Part shown: piece after piece, positions 17,913 through 26,479 of the stretch | Layout: each line of letters opens with the position of its first letter | Position numbering within the stretch: position 1 is the stretch's first letter | Source of the DNA: Amarobacter sp964507025 | GTDB lineage: Bacteria; Chloroflexota; Dehalococcoidia; Tepidiformales; Tepidiformaceae | Direction of reading: 5' to 3' | DNA length: 64,000 bases | Assembly (NCBI GenBank): GCA_964507025.1 | Contig: CAZDOK010000012.1 | Location: 1 to 64,000, forward strand | Program-made: the position numbers and the translations under genes | The notes under the pieces: model-generated | What the model was told of the DNA's origin: nothing | Database searches by the model: none | What the model saw: the letters and a program-made list of their open reading frames with translations, nothing else

Positions 17913-18785
17913 TCAGTCGCGTGCCAGGACGGGGAGATAGACGCCGTGGGAGAGTAGCGGGGGTTCTTCGACTTCGTAGTCGATCTGGCAGCCCATAACC
18001 TCGCAGCCGAGGAGGAGGTCGTCCAGGAGCTCGAGGTCGATCCGCGAGCCGTTGTTGAGGGTGCCGGAGGCGACGCCCTGTGTGTGAATTCCGACGACCT
18101 TCGCGAGATTCGGGCCATCGGCGAGTGACCAGATGGCGGAGCCGCTCTGACCCGGAGCGGTATCGATGTCGTAGAACAGGCGGAACGGTTCGACGATGGC
18201 GAAGGCGGAACGTGAGAGGCCCCACATGGTGCCGCGAGGCTTGTCGCCAGGGTAGCCGACGATCGCGGGCTCGAACGCCGGGTCGGTGAGGGTGGCATCA
18301 CCGAGGACGGCTATGGGCATCCAGCCGGCATCGACGGAGAGAGAGTCGTCGGGGAGCTTGATGACGCCCCAGTCCCATTCGACGGAGCCAGTTTCGGCGT
18401 AGAGGTCTGGTACCCACCAATCCTCGGCGTAGTCCCAGCCGAACGGTTCGAAGTCGCCGTCCTTGCCGGGCACGAGGCGGTACCCTTCAGCGGCCCAGGT
18501 TCCGTAGGCGGCATCCCAGAGGCAGTGTCCGGCGGTGAGGACGGTATCGGGGCCGATGAAGGTCCCGCTGCAGGAGCCGACGGGTTCGCCGAAGCCATCG
18601 AGCAGCTCGACGAAGACCATGGCCGAGAAGGGGTAGAGCGTCGTATCGACGATCCGAATGCGTTCGTCCGGGCCGATGATGGTCTGTCCGGAGACGGGGA
18701 CATCGCCATCGCGCGCGAAGGCGATGGCGGGGAGGAGTGCGAGGAGGGCAACGACGGGCCAGGCCGGGGGGCGAAACCAGGGCAT
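17913..18785 (-). CDS. Secreted trypsin-like serine protease (V8/glutamyl endopeptidase type)
   Basis: 290 residues. A signal peptide (WPVVALLALLPAIAFA) precedes the chymotrypsin fold. The triad is His in VLTAGHCLWD, Asp in EWDWGVIKL and Ser in GQSGSAIWS. The short insertions and the GQSGS rather than GDSGG serine site place it with V8-like enzymes. A cysteine pair near the C-terminus (LGCEVMGCQ) may form a disulfide. It acts outside the cell. No dedicated neighbour. Confidence 0.9.
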   Translation of the reverse strand: MPWFRPPAWPVVALLALLPAIAFARDGDVPVSGQTIIGPDERIRIVDTTLYPFSAMVFVELLDGFGEPVGSCSGTFIGPDTVLTAGHCLWDAAYGTWAAEGYRLVPGKDGDFEPFGWDYAEDWWVPDLYAETGSVEWDWGVIKLPDDSLSVDAGWMPIAVLGDATLTDPAFEPAIVGYPGDKPRGTMWGLSRSAFAIVEPFRLFYDIDTAPGQSGSAIWSLADGPNLAKVVGIHTQGVASGTLNNGSRIDLELLDDLLLGCEVMGCQIDYEVEEPPLLSHGVYLPVLARD

Positions 18786-18892
18786 GGCGCACAGTCTCGC
18801 GGGTGGGTCGCCAGAGCGCGAGGCCCGAACGGTTGGGTGAAGGCGAAGTAGCAGGATATCCGCTGAAACGGTCGCGTGCCGAACACCACGTT

Positions 18893-19678
18893 ATGCGCAT
18901 CGAGCACGCCGGGGAATCTGTGGCCGGCGGATTTTGGGGCAGGCAGGAGACCGCATCGGTGGAGGCTGCGAGGATCGCCGGACGGCTTGCGATGGGCCCG
19001 GATGGGGCGACTGCCCCGGCCGTGCTCCAGGCTGACACGGTGCGAATCTCGGCGGAGGCGCGGGCGGTGTTGCAGCGAGCAGCGCACGAGGCAGGGCGCG
19101 GGGCGCCAGCGCCGGGAGAGGTGATTGCCGCCGTGCGGGCAGTGGTGATGGCGGATTCGGCAGTAGAGGTGCGGACGGCCGTGGAGCGGCTCGGGGCGGT
19201 GTTGCGGCGTGCGAGAGTGGCCCCGCCGGGGCCGACCCGGGACGGTGTGCAAGCGGCACGGCTGCTTCGCCTGGCCAGTGTGAGTGCGGCCGCGATGGAA
19301 GCGTCGCGGGGTGGGAGTGCCACATGGAGCATGCGGGCTGCGAGCCTGGTCCGAGCGCTGACAGCGCCACAGCCAGGCGAGGCGATTGCCGGGGAGCGGT
19401 TGCTCGAGCGGGCAGGCGCAGCACTGTACCTGGCCGCGGGCCGGCTTGCGGTGGAGGCGGCCGGAACTGAACCCTTGATGGCGCAGGTGACCCCGGTGAA
19501 AGCGGGGGAGCTGCCGGCCGCGCTGCTGTCGCTGGCCGGGGCGCCGGAGCGGGGACGCCGCCGATTTGGCCGCCGGGAGCGGGACCATGTGCGGCGGGCG
19601 CGCCGCAGTGGTGACGATGGCGACGCTGGGACGCCCGGGCCGACGGAGGTAGACCGCGAGCCGCCACGGTTTGTATAG
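18893..19678 (+). CDS. Alanine-rich helical protein, unknown function
   Basis: 261 residues if ATG 18893 is used; no ribosome-binding site supports it. The sequence is Ala/Arg-rich and largely helical. It contains ADTVRISAEARAVLQRA, a phrase like the A-D-x-V-x-I-S segment of flagellar FlgM-type proteins, but no flagellar gene is nearby and the match is short. The tail is basic and Arg-rich (RGRRRFGRRERDHVRRARR). I do not recognise a family. It is supported mainly by amino-acid composition over the alternative frames. Confidence 0.45.
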   Translation: MRIEHAGESVAGGFWGRQETASVEAARIAGRLAMGPDGATAPAVLQADTVRISAEARAVLQRAAHEAGRGAPAPGEVIAAVRAVVMADSAVEVRTAVERLGAVLRRARVAPPGPTRDGVQAARLLRLASVSAAAMEASRGGSATWSMRAASLVRALTAPQPGEAIAGERLLERAGAALYLAAGRLAVEAAGTEPLMAQVTPVKAGELPAALLSLAGAPERGRRRFGRRERDHVRRARRSGDDGDAGTPGPTEVDREPPRFV

Positions 19679-19695
19679 TCCCGCGGCGCGCCGGG

Positions 19696-20181
19696 ATGGC
19701 GCCGGGGGGGAACATCGTGGACGTATCGTGGGACGAACTCGCGGCAGATTTTCACCGGATCACCGGGCGGGTGGTGTGGTGCACAGTGACGACAGTGGAC
19801 CGGAAGGGGCGGCCGCGGGCACGCATTCTGCACCCAGTATGGGATGGCCAGACGGGCTGGATTGCGACGGGCAGAAACACCCTGAAAGCGAAGCACATCG
19901 CCAACAACCAGTACGTTTCGTGCAGTTACTGGGATCAGGAGCACGAGCAGGTGTATGCGGAGTGCAAGGCATCGTGGGATGACCGGCCGGAGACGAAGCG
20001 GTGGCTGTGGGAGTTGCTGAAGAACACGCCGCCGCCGGTGGGGTACGACCCGGGGATGTTCTGGCCGGGCGGGCCTGAGAGCGCGGAGTTCGGAGCGCTG
20101 AAGCTGGAGCCATGGCGGGTGGAGGTTTGGAACCTCCAGGAGATGGCGTCGGGCAAGCCCAGCAAGGTGTGGCGCGCCTGA
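19696..20181 (+). CDS. PPOX-class F420/flavin-dependent protein
   Basis: Up to 161 residues. ATG 19696 is the upstream start and GTG 19717 (then DVSWDELAADF) is an equally likely one. Split-barrel features: VVWCTVTTVDRKGRPRARIL, GWIATGRNTLKAKHI and YVSCSYWDQEHEQVYAECKA. It would bind FMN or F420 in the cytosol. A TATAGT-like box lies upstream near 19674. It is convergent with the LysM lipoprotein gene. Confidence 0.83.
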   Translation: MAPGGNIVDVSWDELAADFHRITGRVVWCTVTTVDRKGRPRARILHPVWDGQTGWIATGRNTLKAKHIANNQYVSCSYWDQEHEQVYAECKASWDDRPETKRWLWELLKNTPPPVGYDPGMFWPGGPESAEFGALKLEPWRVEVWNLQEMASGKPSKVWRA

Positions 20182-20194
20182 GGCTGCCCGGGGG

Positions 20195-20596
20195 CTACTG
20201 CGTCGGCGTGGCGGCCGGGGTGGTCGCGGCAGGCGCGGTGGGCGATGGTACTTGCGAGCCCGGCAACTTCAGGACCTGGCCGATCTCGATCGAGTCGGCG
20301 TCTGCGAGGGCATTGAGTTCGACGATGGCGGCGATGGTCGTCTCGAAACGTTCGGCAATGTCCCAGAGGGTATCGCCGGCGACGACGGTGTAGGTCTCCG
20401 GGTTGGTGGCCGGGGTCGGGCTGGGGGACGGTTGCGGGGTTGTGGCGCCGCCCGCCGGGGTGGTTGCAGGGGCCGATGGAGCGGTGGGCGTTGCGGTCTC
20501 TTGCGGGCGCTGGCCGGGCGGCGTGTTGTTGCCGCCTCCGCAGGCAGCCGCGGCGGCCGCCAGGGTGGCGCATAGCAGGAAGGCGAGGCCTCGCAC
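20195..20596 (-). CDS. LysM-domain lipoprotein
   Basis: 133 residues. The lipobox (LAAAAAAC, Cys19) anchors it outside the membrane. A 45-residue Thr/Pro/Ala linker follows, then one LysM domain (YTVVAGDTLWDIAERFETT...LNALADADSIEIGQVLKLP), which binds the glycan strands of peptidoglycan. No catalytic domain. Possible wall-anchored spacer or adaptor. An AGGAGG-like site lies close to the start. Confidence 0.88.
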   Translation of the reverse strand: MRGLAFLLCATLAAAAAACGGGNNTPPGQRPQETATPTAPSAPATTPAGGATTPQPSPSPTPATNPETYTVVAGDTLWDIAERFETTIAAIVELNALADADSIEIGQVLKLPGSQVPSPTAPAATTPAATPTQ

Positions 20597-20657
20597 TCTG
20601 CCACCTCCTTTTCGACCGGAGGGTATGTGATTCCGCTATCGCCTGTAAATGTGGGTC

Positions 20658-21020
20658 TTAACCGTGAGCGGAGTGTTCGGCCGCTGGTTCAGCCCATTTT
20701 GCAGTCCAGGAATCGATGGCCGCGACGATTTGTTCGAGTTCGTGGCCTTTTTCGGTGAGGTGGTATTCGATGCGGACGGGGACCTCGGGGTAGACGGTGC
20801 GGGTGACGATGCCCGCGGCCTCGAGCTCGCGGAGGCGTTCGGAGAGGAGGCGGTCGGAGAGGCCGGGGACGCGGCTGAGGATCTCACCGAAGCGGACGGA
20901 GCCCGAGAGCATCGAGCGGATGATGGATCCGGACCATCGGCGGCCAATGAGCTCGACGGTGGCCTGGAAGGCGGGGCAATAGGCTGAAACCTCGGGATGT
21001 GGGGCAGTCTCGGTGCTCAT
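20658..21020 (-). CDS. HxlR family transcriptional regulator
   Basis: 120-residue winged-helix protein: CPAFQATVELIGRRWSGSII at the N-terminus (the family Cys is present), recognition region RFGEILSRVPGLSDRLLSERL, and wing EVPVRIEYHLTEKG. HxlR proteins are often redox- or electrophile-sensing repressors acting through that N-terminal Cys. Divergent from yceI with 121 bp between, so yceI is the likely target. Confidence 0.92.
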   Translation of the reverse strand: MSTETAPHPEVSAYCPAFQATVELIGRRWSGSIIRSMLSGSVRFGEILSRVPGLSDRLLSERLRELEAAGIVTRTVYPEVPVRIEYHLTEKGHELEQIVAAIDSWTAKWAEPAAEHSAHG

Positions 21021-21063
21021 GGATTGAGTTTATCACGCCGGTTGCTTCTCTTCTGTAGCCTGC

Positions 21064-21093
21064 TTGACAGTTCCAAGTTACTCCTTGTACATT
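21064..21093 (+). promoter_or_regulatory. Promoter of yceI
   Basis: -35 TTGACA (21064-21069), 18-nt spacer, -10 TACATT (21088-21093). A second TACATT lies at 21115-21120. The box sits in the region shared with the divergent HxlR gene, where an HxlR operator is expected. Confidence 0.55.
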
Positions 21094-21141
21094 AGCCATA
21101 GAGCATAGCCAACCTACATTTTATAAGAGGTAGAAACCGAG

Positions 21142-21687
21142 ATGACCTGGAACCTGGACCCTGCCCACAGCGGCCTGCAGTTCGCCGTGAAGCACATGGT
21201 GATCGCCACCGTTCGCGGAGGCTTTCGCGAATACGCCGTAGAAGCGGAGATCGACGAAGCCGATGTGACGCGCTCGCGCGCGGTTGTGCGCATCGAGGCG
21301 GCGAGCATCGACACCGGCAACCCGGACCGCGACGCGCATCTCCGCTCGGCGGACTTTTTCGATGTGGAGGCGCACCCGGCGATCGTGTTCGTGACGCGAA
21401 GGATCGAGCGACGGGGCGGCGACGACTACCGGTTGGCCGGTGACCTGACGATCCGGGGCGTGACGCGGCCGATCACCCTGGACGCGGAGATCCGCGGTCC
21501 GGTGAAAGACCCCTGGGGTGGCACGCGAATGGGCCTGAGCGCGAACGGCAAGGTGAACCGCAAGGAGTTCGGACTGAACTGGAACGCCGCGCTCGAGGCC
21601 GGGGGTTTCCTGGTCGGCGACGATGTGAAGCTGACCGTCGAAGCCGAACTGGTGAAGGCGGCGGTGCCAGCCGTGGCGAGCGTCTGA
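21142..21687 (+). CDS. yceI: YceI family polyisoprenoid-binding-like protein
   Basis: 181 residues. The lipocalin-like YceI fold is clear from MTWNLDPAHSGLQFAVKHM, the conserved HLRSADFFDVEAHPAIVF, and DLTIRGVTRPITLD. No signal peptide, so this version is cytosolic. It would bind an isoprenoid or other amphiphile in a beta-barrel. Divergent control by the HxlR regulator is likely. A GC-rich hairpin follows the gene. Confidence 0.92.
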   Translation: MTWNLDPAHSGLQFAVKHMVIATVRGGFREYAVEAEIDEADVTRSRAVVRIEAASIDTGNPDRDAHLRSADFFDVEAHPAIVFVTRRIERRGGDDYRLAGDLTIRGVTRPITLDAEIRGPVKDPWGGTRMGLSANGKVNRKEFGLNWNAALEAGGFLVGDDVKLTVEAELVKAAVPAVASV

Positions 21688-21694
21688 GGGGTGG

Positions 21695-21726
21695 GACCCG
21701 GCGGTGGCCCTGTGCGCCGCCGGGTC
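21695..21726. terminator. Convergent-gene terminator hairpin
   Basis: Perfect 10-bp stem GACCCGGCGG / CCGCCGGGTC with a 12-nt loop. It sits between yceI and the receiver-domain gene and overlaps the stop of the latter. No T-run. Confidence 0.6.
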
Positions 21727-22117
21727 ACCTGTTGATGGTGGCGTCAACGACCTCGCGCAGAGTCGCGAGGTCGAATGGCTTCTGAAGGAAGCCCGTGGGT
21801 GGGGGTCCGTTGACCCCATCGATGGCGCTGCCGAGGGCGTAGCCGCTCATGAAGAGGACTGGGAGGGCGGCATTGAGTTCCCTGATACGGCGGTAGGTGG
21901 CTTCGCCACCCATTCCGGGCATGGTGAGATCGAGCAGCACGCAGGCGTAGGATGCCGGGTCGCGGGTGAGCTGTTCGAGGGCCGATTCACCGCTGGCAGC
22001 CGCCTCGACCGTGTAGCCCCAGAGTCCCAGGGCGCGGACGAGCACGCCGCGGACGGCATCTTCATCGTCGACGACGAGCACTCGTGGGCCTGCAGGCCCG
22101 GGCTGGCCGGCTCCCAT
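21725..22117 (-). CDS. Stand-alone response-regulator receiver domain
   Basis: 130 residues, one CheY-like domain: acidic pocket VVDDED, phospho-acceptor Asp in LLDLTMPGMGG, the Thr/Ser position in VLFMSGY, and Lys in GFLQKPFDL. There is no output domain, so it must signal by protein contact or act as a phosphate sink. The sequence resembles receiver modules that follow hybrid kinases. No kinase is in the window. Confidence 0.9.
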   Translation of the reverse strand: MGAGQPGPAGPRVLVVDDEDAVRGVLVRALGLWGYTVEAAASGESALEQLTRDPASYACVLLDLTMPGMGGEATYRRIRELNAALPVLFMSGYALGSAIDGVNGPPPTGFLQKPFDLATLREVVDATINR

Positions 22118-22202
22118 AACTCATCGCAAGTATGCAGCCGATGGGGATGTGGTGCCATATGTTTCATGCTAAATGATTCGTGTGGTTTCGCCGGGGCCGC
22201 GG

Positions 22203-23036
22203 ATGGGCCAGAATCGGGCGCAATACGTGTATCCGGGGGACCAGGTGGGCGACTGCATTGTTGAGCGAGATGGCGGTGTGACGGTGATCCGGTTCAACCG
22301 GCCGGACCGGTTGAATTCACTGGGCGGGACATTGATGGACGAGTTCAACGCCGCGCTGGACGAGGGGCGGACCGACGACCGCGTGCGGGCGTTCATCGTG
22401 ACCGGTGAGGGGCGGGGCTGGTGCGCGGGGGCCGACCTGCAGGCCGCCGGGAGTGCGCAGCCGAATGAACACAGCAAGCGGTGGAATGCGCTCGACCCGA
22501 TCGGACAGGTGGGGCGGACAATCGTGAACATCCACACGTGCGACAAGCCGATCATCGCTGCGGTGAACGGGGTGGCGGTTGGCGGGGGGTTCGGGTTTTG
22601 CTCGGCGATGGACGTGCGGATCGCGAGCGAACAGGCGCGATTCAGCACGGTGTTCATCAAGCGGGCGCTTGCGCCGGACTGCGGGCTCTCGTACTTCCTT
22701 CCGCGACTGGTTGGTCCGGAGCGGGCGGCGGAACTGTTTTATTCGGGGAGGATGGTGGATGCCCGGGAGGCGCTGGCGCTCGGGATCGTTTCGAAGGTCG
22801 TGCCGCACGAGCAGCTGATGGATGCGGCGATGGAGTTCGCGTGGGGGATTGCGAAGGCGCCGCCGTCGGCGATGACGTTTACGCGGCGAGCGCTGAAACA
22901 CTCGCTCTCGGCGACGCTATCGGACCAGCTGGAGTTCGAGTGGGCGAACCAGAAGGCGTGCCTCGCGAGCCCGGAGTTCCGGGAGGGGGTGCAGGCGTTC
23001 CTGGAGAAGCGGGAGCCGGATTTCGGGAAGTTCTAA
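22203..23036 (+). CDS. Enoyl-CoA hydratase/isomerase family protein
   Basis: Crotonase fold of about 264-287 residues: VTVIRFNRPDRLNSLGG, oxyanion strand GRGWCAGADLQ and second oxyanion loop NGVAVGGGFGFCSAMDVRIA. The first catalytic Glu position of classical hydratases is not obvious, so isomerase or another crotonase chemistry is possible. ATG 22203 is used. ATG 22173 and GTG 22245 (GGGGGA 5-6 nt upstream) are alternatives. A duplicated AAGTACG tract follows the stop. Confidence 0.88.
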   Translation: MGQNRAQYVYPGDQVGDCIVERDGGVTVIRFNRPDRLNSLGGTLMDEFNAALDEGRTDDRVRAFIVTGEGRGWCAGADLQAAGSAQPNEHSKRWNALDPIGQVGRTIVNIHTCDKPIIAAVNGVAVGGGFGFCSAMDVRIASEQARFSTVFIKRALAPDCGLSYFLPRLVGPERAAELFYSGRMVDAREALALGIVSKVVPHEQLMDAAMEFAWGIAKAPPSAMTFTRRALKHSLSATLSDQLEFEWANQKACLASPEFREGVQAFLEKREPDFGKF

Positions 23037-23133
23037 GAAAGTACGAAGTACGAAGGGCGAAGCTGCCGGCGGGCAAGGGGCGTGCGGCTCGCCATGACGG
23101 CGGCGCCACGGATGCGCCCGGGATGTTGGCGCG

Positions 23134-24462
23134 CTAGAGGAGCGGGCGGAGCTCGGCGGCACCGCCTTCGATAAGCGGGATGGCCTCGATGCCGTGGCGG
23201 CGCAGGTAGCTGGCTGCCATGGTGGAGCGCTGACCGCTGGCGCACACCACGAGGGCCGGGCCGGCTTCGATCTCCTGTGCCCAGACCTGGATCTCGTCGA
23301 ACGGAAGCTGACGCGCACCGGGAATTGGCAGGTCGCGGTGTTCCTGCGTGTAACGGACGTCGAGGACGGGCAAGGAGCCGGTGCGGATGATGTCCGCGGC
23401 TTCGCGCACGCCGACCATGTGGAGCGACGCCGGGGGTTCGATGGCGCTGGCCGCGACGAACCCGCGGACGTCCTCGTAGCCGATGCGGAAGAGGTCGGTC
23501 GTCACGCGGTGGGCCTGAGCGGCGTCGTAGGAGACCAGGGCGATGGGTGCGTTGAACGGGATGAGCCACCCGGCGTAGGCGAGCATGCTGTTGCTCTCCT
23601 CGATCTCCAGGGTCCCGGGGAGGTGGCCCGCGGCGTAGTCCTGGCGGGCGCGAACATCAACGCGGTAGACATCGGGCCCGAGCGCACCGAACTGCCGAAC
23701 GTCGAGTGTAGGTGGCCGGGGGACCGACCCGAAGACGCGGGGGCCCTTGCGGTTGAGGGGAGCCATGTAGCGGTAGTAGCCGGGGATGGGGGCAAGGCTG
23801 CCGAGCTGGATATCGTGGAAGAGTGCGAACGTGGCCGAGGAGAGCGCCGGGTTGCGCTGGAGTTCGGTGGCCATGGGGCCACGGCGGCCGAGGTCGGTGC
23901 CCGTAGTACTGCAGAAGGAGCCGGCGCCGTGGGTGGGGAGGACATCGGCGGCGGCGGGGACAAGCTTGCGCAGGTGCTGGGCGGTTTCCCACTGCAGGCG
24001 AGTGAGCTGCTCGGTGTGGTCGGGGCCGAGCAGGTCGGTGCGGCCGACGGCGCCCATGAGGAGGGCGCCGCCGGTGAATGCCCCGTGGGTGGCGCCGCTG
24101 GAGTCCTTCGCGAGGTAGGCGGTGTGTTCGTAGGTGTGGCCCGGGGCTTTCACGGCGACCACGCGCGCGTCGCCGACGGCGAGCACGGCGCCATCGGGCA
24201 TGGGGCGGTGGGGGAATTCGAGGCCAGCATCGGCGGGTGCCAGGACTTCGGCGCCGAGGGCGGCAAGCTCGCGGCCACCGGAGACGTAGTCGTTGTGGAC
24301 GTGGGTCTCGACGACGTAGCGGATGGTTGCGCCGTGAGCGGTGGCCGTCTTGACGAAGGGCTCGACGTCACGCTGGGGGTCGATGACCGCCGCTTCGCTG
24401 CCGCTCACCAGGAGGTACGAGGAATCGCCGAGGGATTCCGCGACGAACTGCTGGATCTTCAT
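23134..24462 (-). CDS. MBL-fold/rhodanese protein (persulfide dioxygenase-like)
   Basis: 442 residues. The N-terminal metallo-beta-lactamase domain has THVHNDYVSGG, APGHTYEH and a later LPTHGAGSFC, like ETHE1-type glutathione persulfide dioxygenases that bind one iron. Two rhodanese domains follow. The first (around ALVSYDAAQAHR) lacks the active-site Cys. The second has it in VVCASGQRS. The expected role is oxidation of persulfide and sulfur transfer. The ArsR-type gene just upstream on the same strand fits the sulfide-responsive BigR/SqrR arrangement. Confidence 0.9.
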   Translation of the reverse strand: MKIQQFVAESLGDSSYLLVSGSEAAVIDPQRDVEPFVKTATAHGATIRYVVETHVHNDYVSGGRELAALGAEVLAPADAGLEFPHRPMPDGAVLAVGDARVVAVKAPGHTYEHTAYLAKDSSGATHGAFTGGALLMGAVGRTDLLGPDHTEQLTRLQWETAQHLRKLVPAAADVLPTHGAGSFCSTTGTDLGRRGPMATELQRNPALSSATFALFHDIQLGSLAPIPGYYRYMAPLNRKGPRVFGSVPRPPTLDVRQFGALGPDVYRVDVRARQDYAAGHLPGTLEIEESNSMLAYAGWLIPFNAPIALVSYDAAQAHRVTTDLFRIGYEDVRGFVAASAIEPPASLHMVGVREAADIIRTGSLPVLDVRYTQEHRDLPIPGARQLPFDEIQVWAQEIEAGPALVVCASGQRSTMAASYLRRHGIEAIPLIEGGAAELRPLL

Positions 24463-24485
24463 GTTCGGGGCACCTGTCCTGGGAT

Positions 24486-24824
24486 CTATGCGTTGGGACT
24501 ACCGGCAACGAGTGCGGCTTCGGCGAGGACGCGCTGGCGAATGCCGCCGCAGACAATGTCGCAGAGTTCGGGGACGCTGGGGTCGGCGACACTGTAGTAG
24601 GCGGAGGTGCCTTCGGCGCGGCGGCGGAGGACGCGGGCATCGAGGAGGACGCGGAGGTGCTTGCTCACGTTGGCCTGGGAGCAGCGGGTGGCCTCGACGA
24701 TTTCGCCGACGGTGGCCTCGCCATGTTCCATGAGGTGGCGGAGGATGCGGAGGCGGTTGGAATCGCTGAGGACGCGGAAGCGGTCGGCGACGTAGTCGAG
24801 GAGTTCATCGGGGAGCCTGTTCAT
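24486..24824 (-). CDS. ArsR family regulator, likely persulfide sensor
   Basis: 112-residue winged helix: ATVGEIVEATRCSQANVSKHL is the recognition helix region and VLRRRAEGTSAYYSVADP the wing. Cysteines 48, 88 and 92 are present. Two spaced cysteines are the sensor pair in BigR/SqrR, which relieve repression when a polysulfide bridge forms. It stands just upstream of the MBL-rhodanese gene, with 23 bp between. ATG 24824 is preceded closely by GGAG. TTG 24833 would add three residues. A TTGTAC/TATATA-like promoter lies about 25-45 bp upstream. Confidence 0.88.
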   Translation of the reverse strand: MNRLPDELLDYVADRFRVLSDSNRLRILRHLMEHGEATVGEIVEATRCSQANVSKHLRVLLDARVLRRRAEGTSAYYSVADPSVPELCDIVCGGIRQRVLAEAALVAGSPNA

Positions 24825-25025
24825 CTTCTCCAACTATATAACCACATACTCATGCAGTACAAGCACCCGCGACGGCCGACTGTGACACCTTTGTGACAGG
24901 TTCGCCGGACGTTGCGTTTGGGCGACCCGGTAGGTTGGACGGAGAACTGGAGCGGCCGAGGTGGGAGAATGCAGCAGACGAATCTTGTGATGGGCGCCAG
25001 TGCGGGCGCGAGAGGAGATGAGCGG

Positions 25026-26402
25026 ATGACCAGCGGCGGGCCATCACTCCCGGGGAAATTCTTTGGCGTGGCGGGCCGGGGCCAGACATACTCCCGGCTG
25101 TTGTACGTGCTGGTGTCGTTCCCTATCGGGATAGCCGTCTTCGTGGCACTGGCGACGGTCCTGGCGGTGGGCGGAGGGATGGCCATCACGGTCGTCGGGA
25201 TACCGATCCTGGTCGGGGCGATGTACGGCTGGTGCGCGCTTGCGGAGTTGGAGCGGGTGCTGGCGAACCTGATGCTCCGTTCGGGGATCCGGCCGCTGCC
25301 CTTTGCCGGGGAGAACGAAGCCCCGTGGGTGTGGCCGCGCCTGCGGCGACGGCTGGCGAACCCGTACACATGGCGGAGCCTGGCGTTCGCCGTGTTGCGG
25401 CTCCCCGTGGGCACGGCCGCATTCGTGATCGTGTTGTCGACGCTGGGAGTGGCCCTCAGCATGCTGACCGCGCCGGCGACCTACTGGATCGGCGAGGGCA
25501 ACGAAATCATCGCGTGGCGGGTGGATACGCTCGGCGAGTCGATCGCTGCGGCAGCGATCGGGGCGCTGCTGATGGTCCCGGGTCTGCACGTGGCGAACCT
25601 GACGGGTTGGGCGATGGGCAGACTGAACGAGGCGCTCTTGCAGTCGCCGGAGGGGGCGGAACTCACGGGGTCGATCGAACGGACGGCGACCGCGACGTTG
25701 CTCTGGCCCGGGCTGGCGGAGGCGCGGCGCCACGATGCGCTGGCTCACGCTCGGGAACTCCAGTTCCGGGTGTGGGCCGTTCACGTGGGGCTGTACCTGG
25801 CAACCATGGCGGTGCTGGTACTCATCAACGGGGCGGCTTCGCCGGACAACTGGTGGGCATTGTGGCCCGCCTGGGGGTGGGGCATCGCGGTGGCACTCCA
25901 CACGGGGTACTACCTTGGCGGCCACCTCGGTGGACACGTTGCGGCTTATGTCGTGAGTTGCGTGGGCTTCTTCGTCATCGACTCTCTGTACACAGACCGG
26001 ACGTGGTTCTACTGGCCCGTCATCGGATGGGGGATCGTGGTGGCCGCTCACGTGTATGCGGTCAACGCCTTCAGCCGGGCCGGTTCGACACCATCCATCG
26101 CCCTGGTCGCGGCAGCTGCTGCTGGAGGCCCAATCACGGTCGACCCGGTGATGCGGACGGTGGCCATCGGCGCCGCGGTGGTTGACGTGACACCGAAGGA
26201 GTTCGAGCTGCTGACACTGCTGACGGCGCACCCTGGCCGTCCGTTCAGCCGGGAGGAGTTGCTCGACCGGATCTGGAAGGACGACCTGGAAGTCACTGAC
26301 CGGACCATCGACACCCATGTGCAGCGGTTGCGGAAGAAGCTTGGCGACCGGGCTGACGCCATCCAGACGGTCTGGGGGATCGGGTACCGGTACCAGGCGT
26401 GA
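25026..26402 (+). CDS. Membrane sensor domain fused to OmpR-type winged-helix DNA-binding domain
   Basis: 458 residues from ATG 25026, with AGGAG 8 nt upstream. The N-terminal ~190 residues resemble the putative sensor domain normally found ahead of actinobacterial histidine kinases (paired helices LLYVLVSFPIGIAVFVALAT and FAVLRLPVGTAAFVIVLST). A second four-helix, 2TM-like block follows (ELQFRVWAVHVGLYLATMAV, TWFYWPVIGWGIVVAAHVYA). The last ~100 residues are a complete Trans_reg_C domain (VVDVTPKEFELLTLLTAHPG, DRTIDTHVQRLRKKLG, VWGIGYRY). There is no kinase or receiver. It looks like a membrane-tethered one-component regulator in the order opposite to ToxR/CadC. Confidence 0.88.
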   Translation: MTSGGPSLPGKFFGVAGRGQTYSRLLYVLVSFPIGIAVFVALATVLAVGGGMAITVVGIPILVGAMYGWCALAELERVLANLMLRSGIRPLPFAGENEAPWVWPRLRRRLANPYTWRSLAFAVLRLPVGTAAFVIVLSTLGVALSMLTAPATYWIGEGNEIIAWRVDTLGESIAAAAIGALLMVPGLHVANLTGWAMGRLNEALLQSPEGAELTGSIERTATATLLWPGLAEARRHDALAHARELQFRVWAVHVGLYLATMAVLVLINGAASPDNWWALWPAWGWGIAVALHTGYYLGGHLGGHVAAYVVSCVGFFVIDSLYTDRTWFYWPVIGWGIVVAAHVYAVNAFSRAGSTPSIALVAAAAAGGPITVDPVMRTVAIGAAVVDVTPKEFELLTLLTAHPGRPFSREELLDRIWKDDLEVTDRTIDTHVQRLRKKLGDRADAIQTVWGIGYRYQA

Positions 26403-26479
26403 AACGGGGCGCCGGGTGGCGCCCGTCCGTATACTGCGGGCACGCCAGCCGGTCCCGGCGGCCGCGCAAGGAGCCCTGC

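Noticed and set aside
18893..19678. Flagellar FlgM-like protein from the phrase ADTVRISAEA
   Set aside because: The match is about ten residues, the rest does not fit, and there are no flagellar neighbours.
23037..23070. Short AAGTACG repeat after the enoyl-CoA hydratase gene
   Set aside because: Only two copies and no associated gene or structure; noted as a minor duplication.
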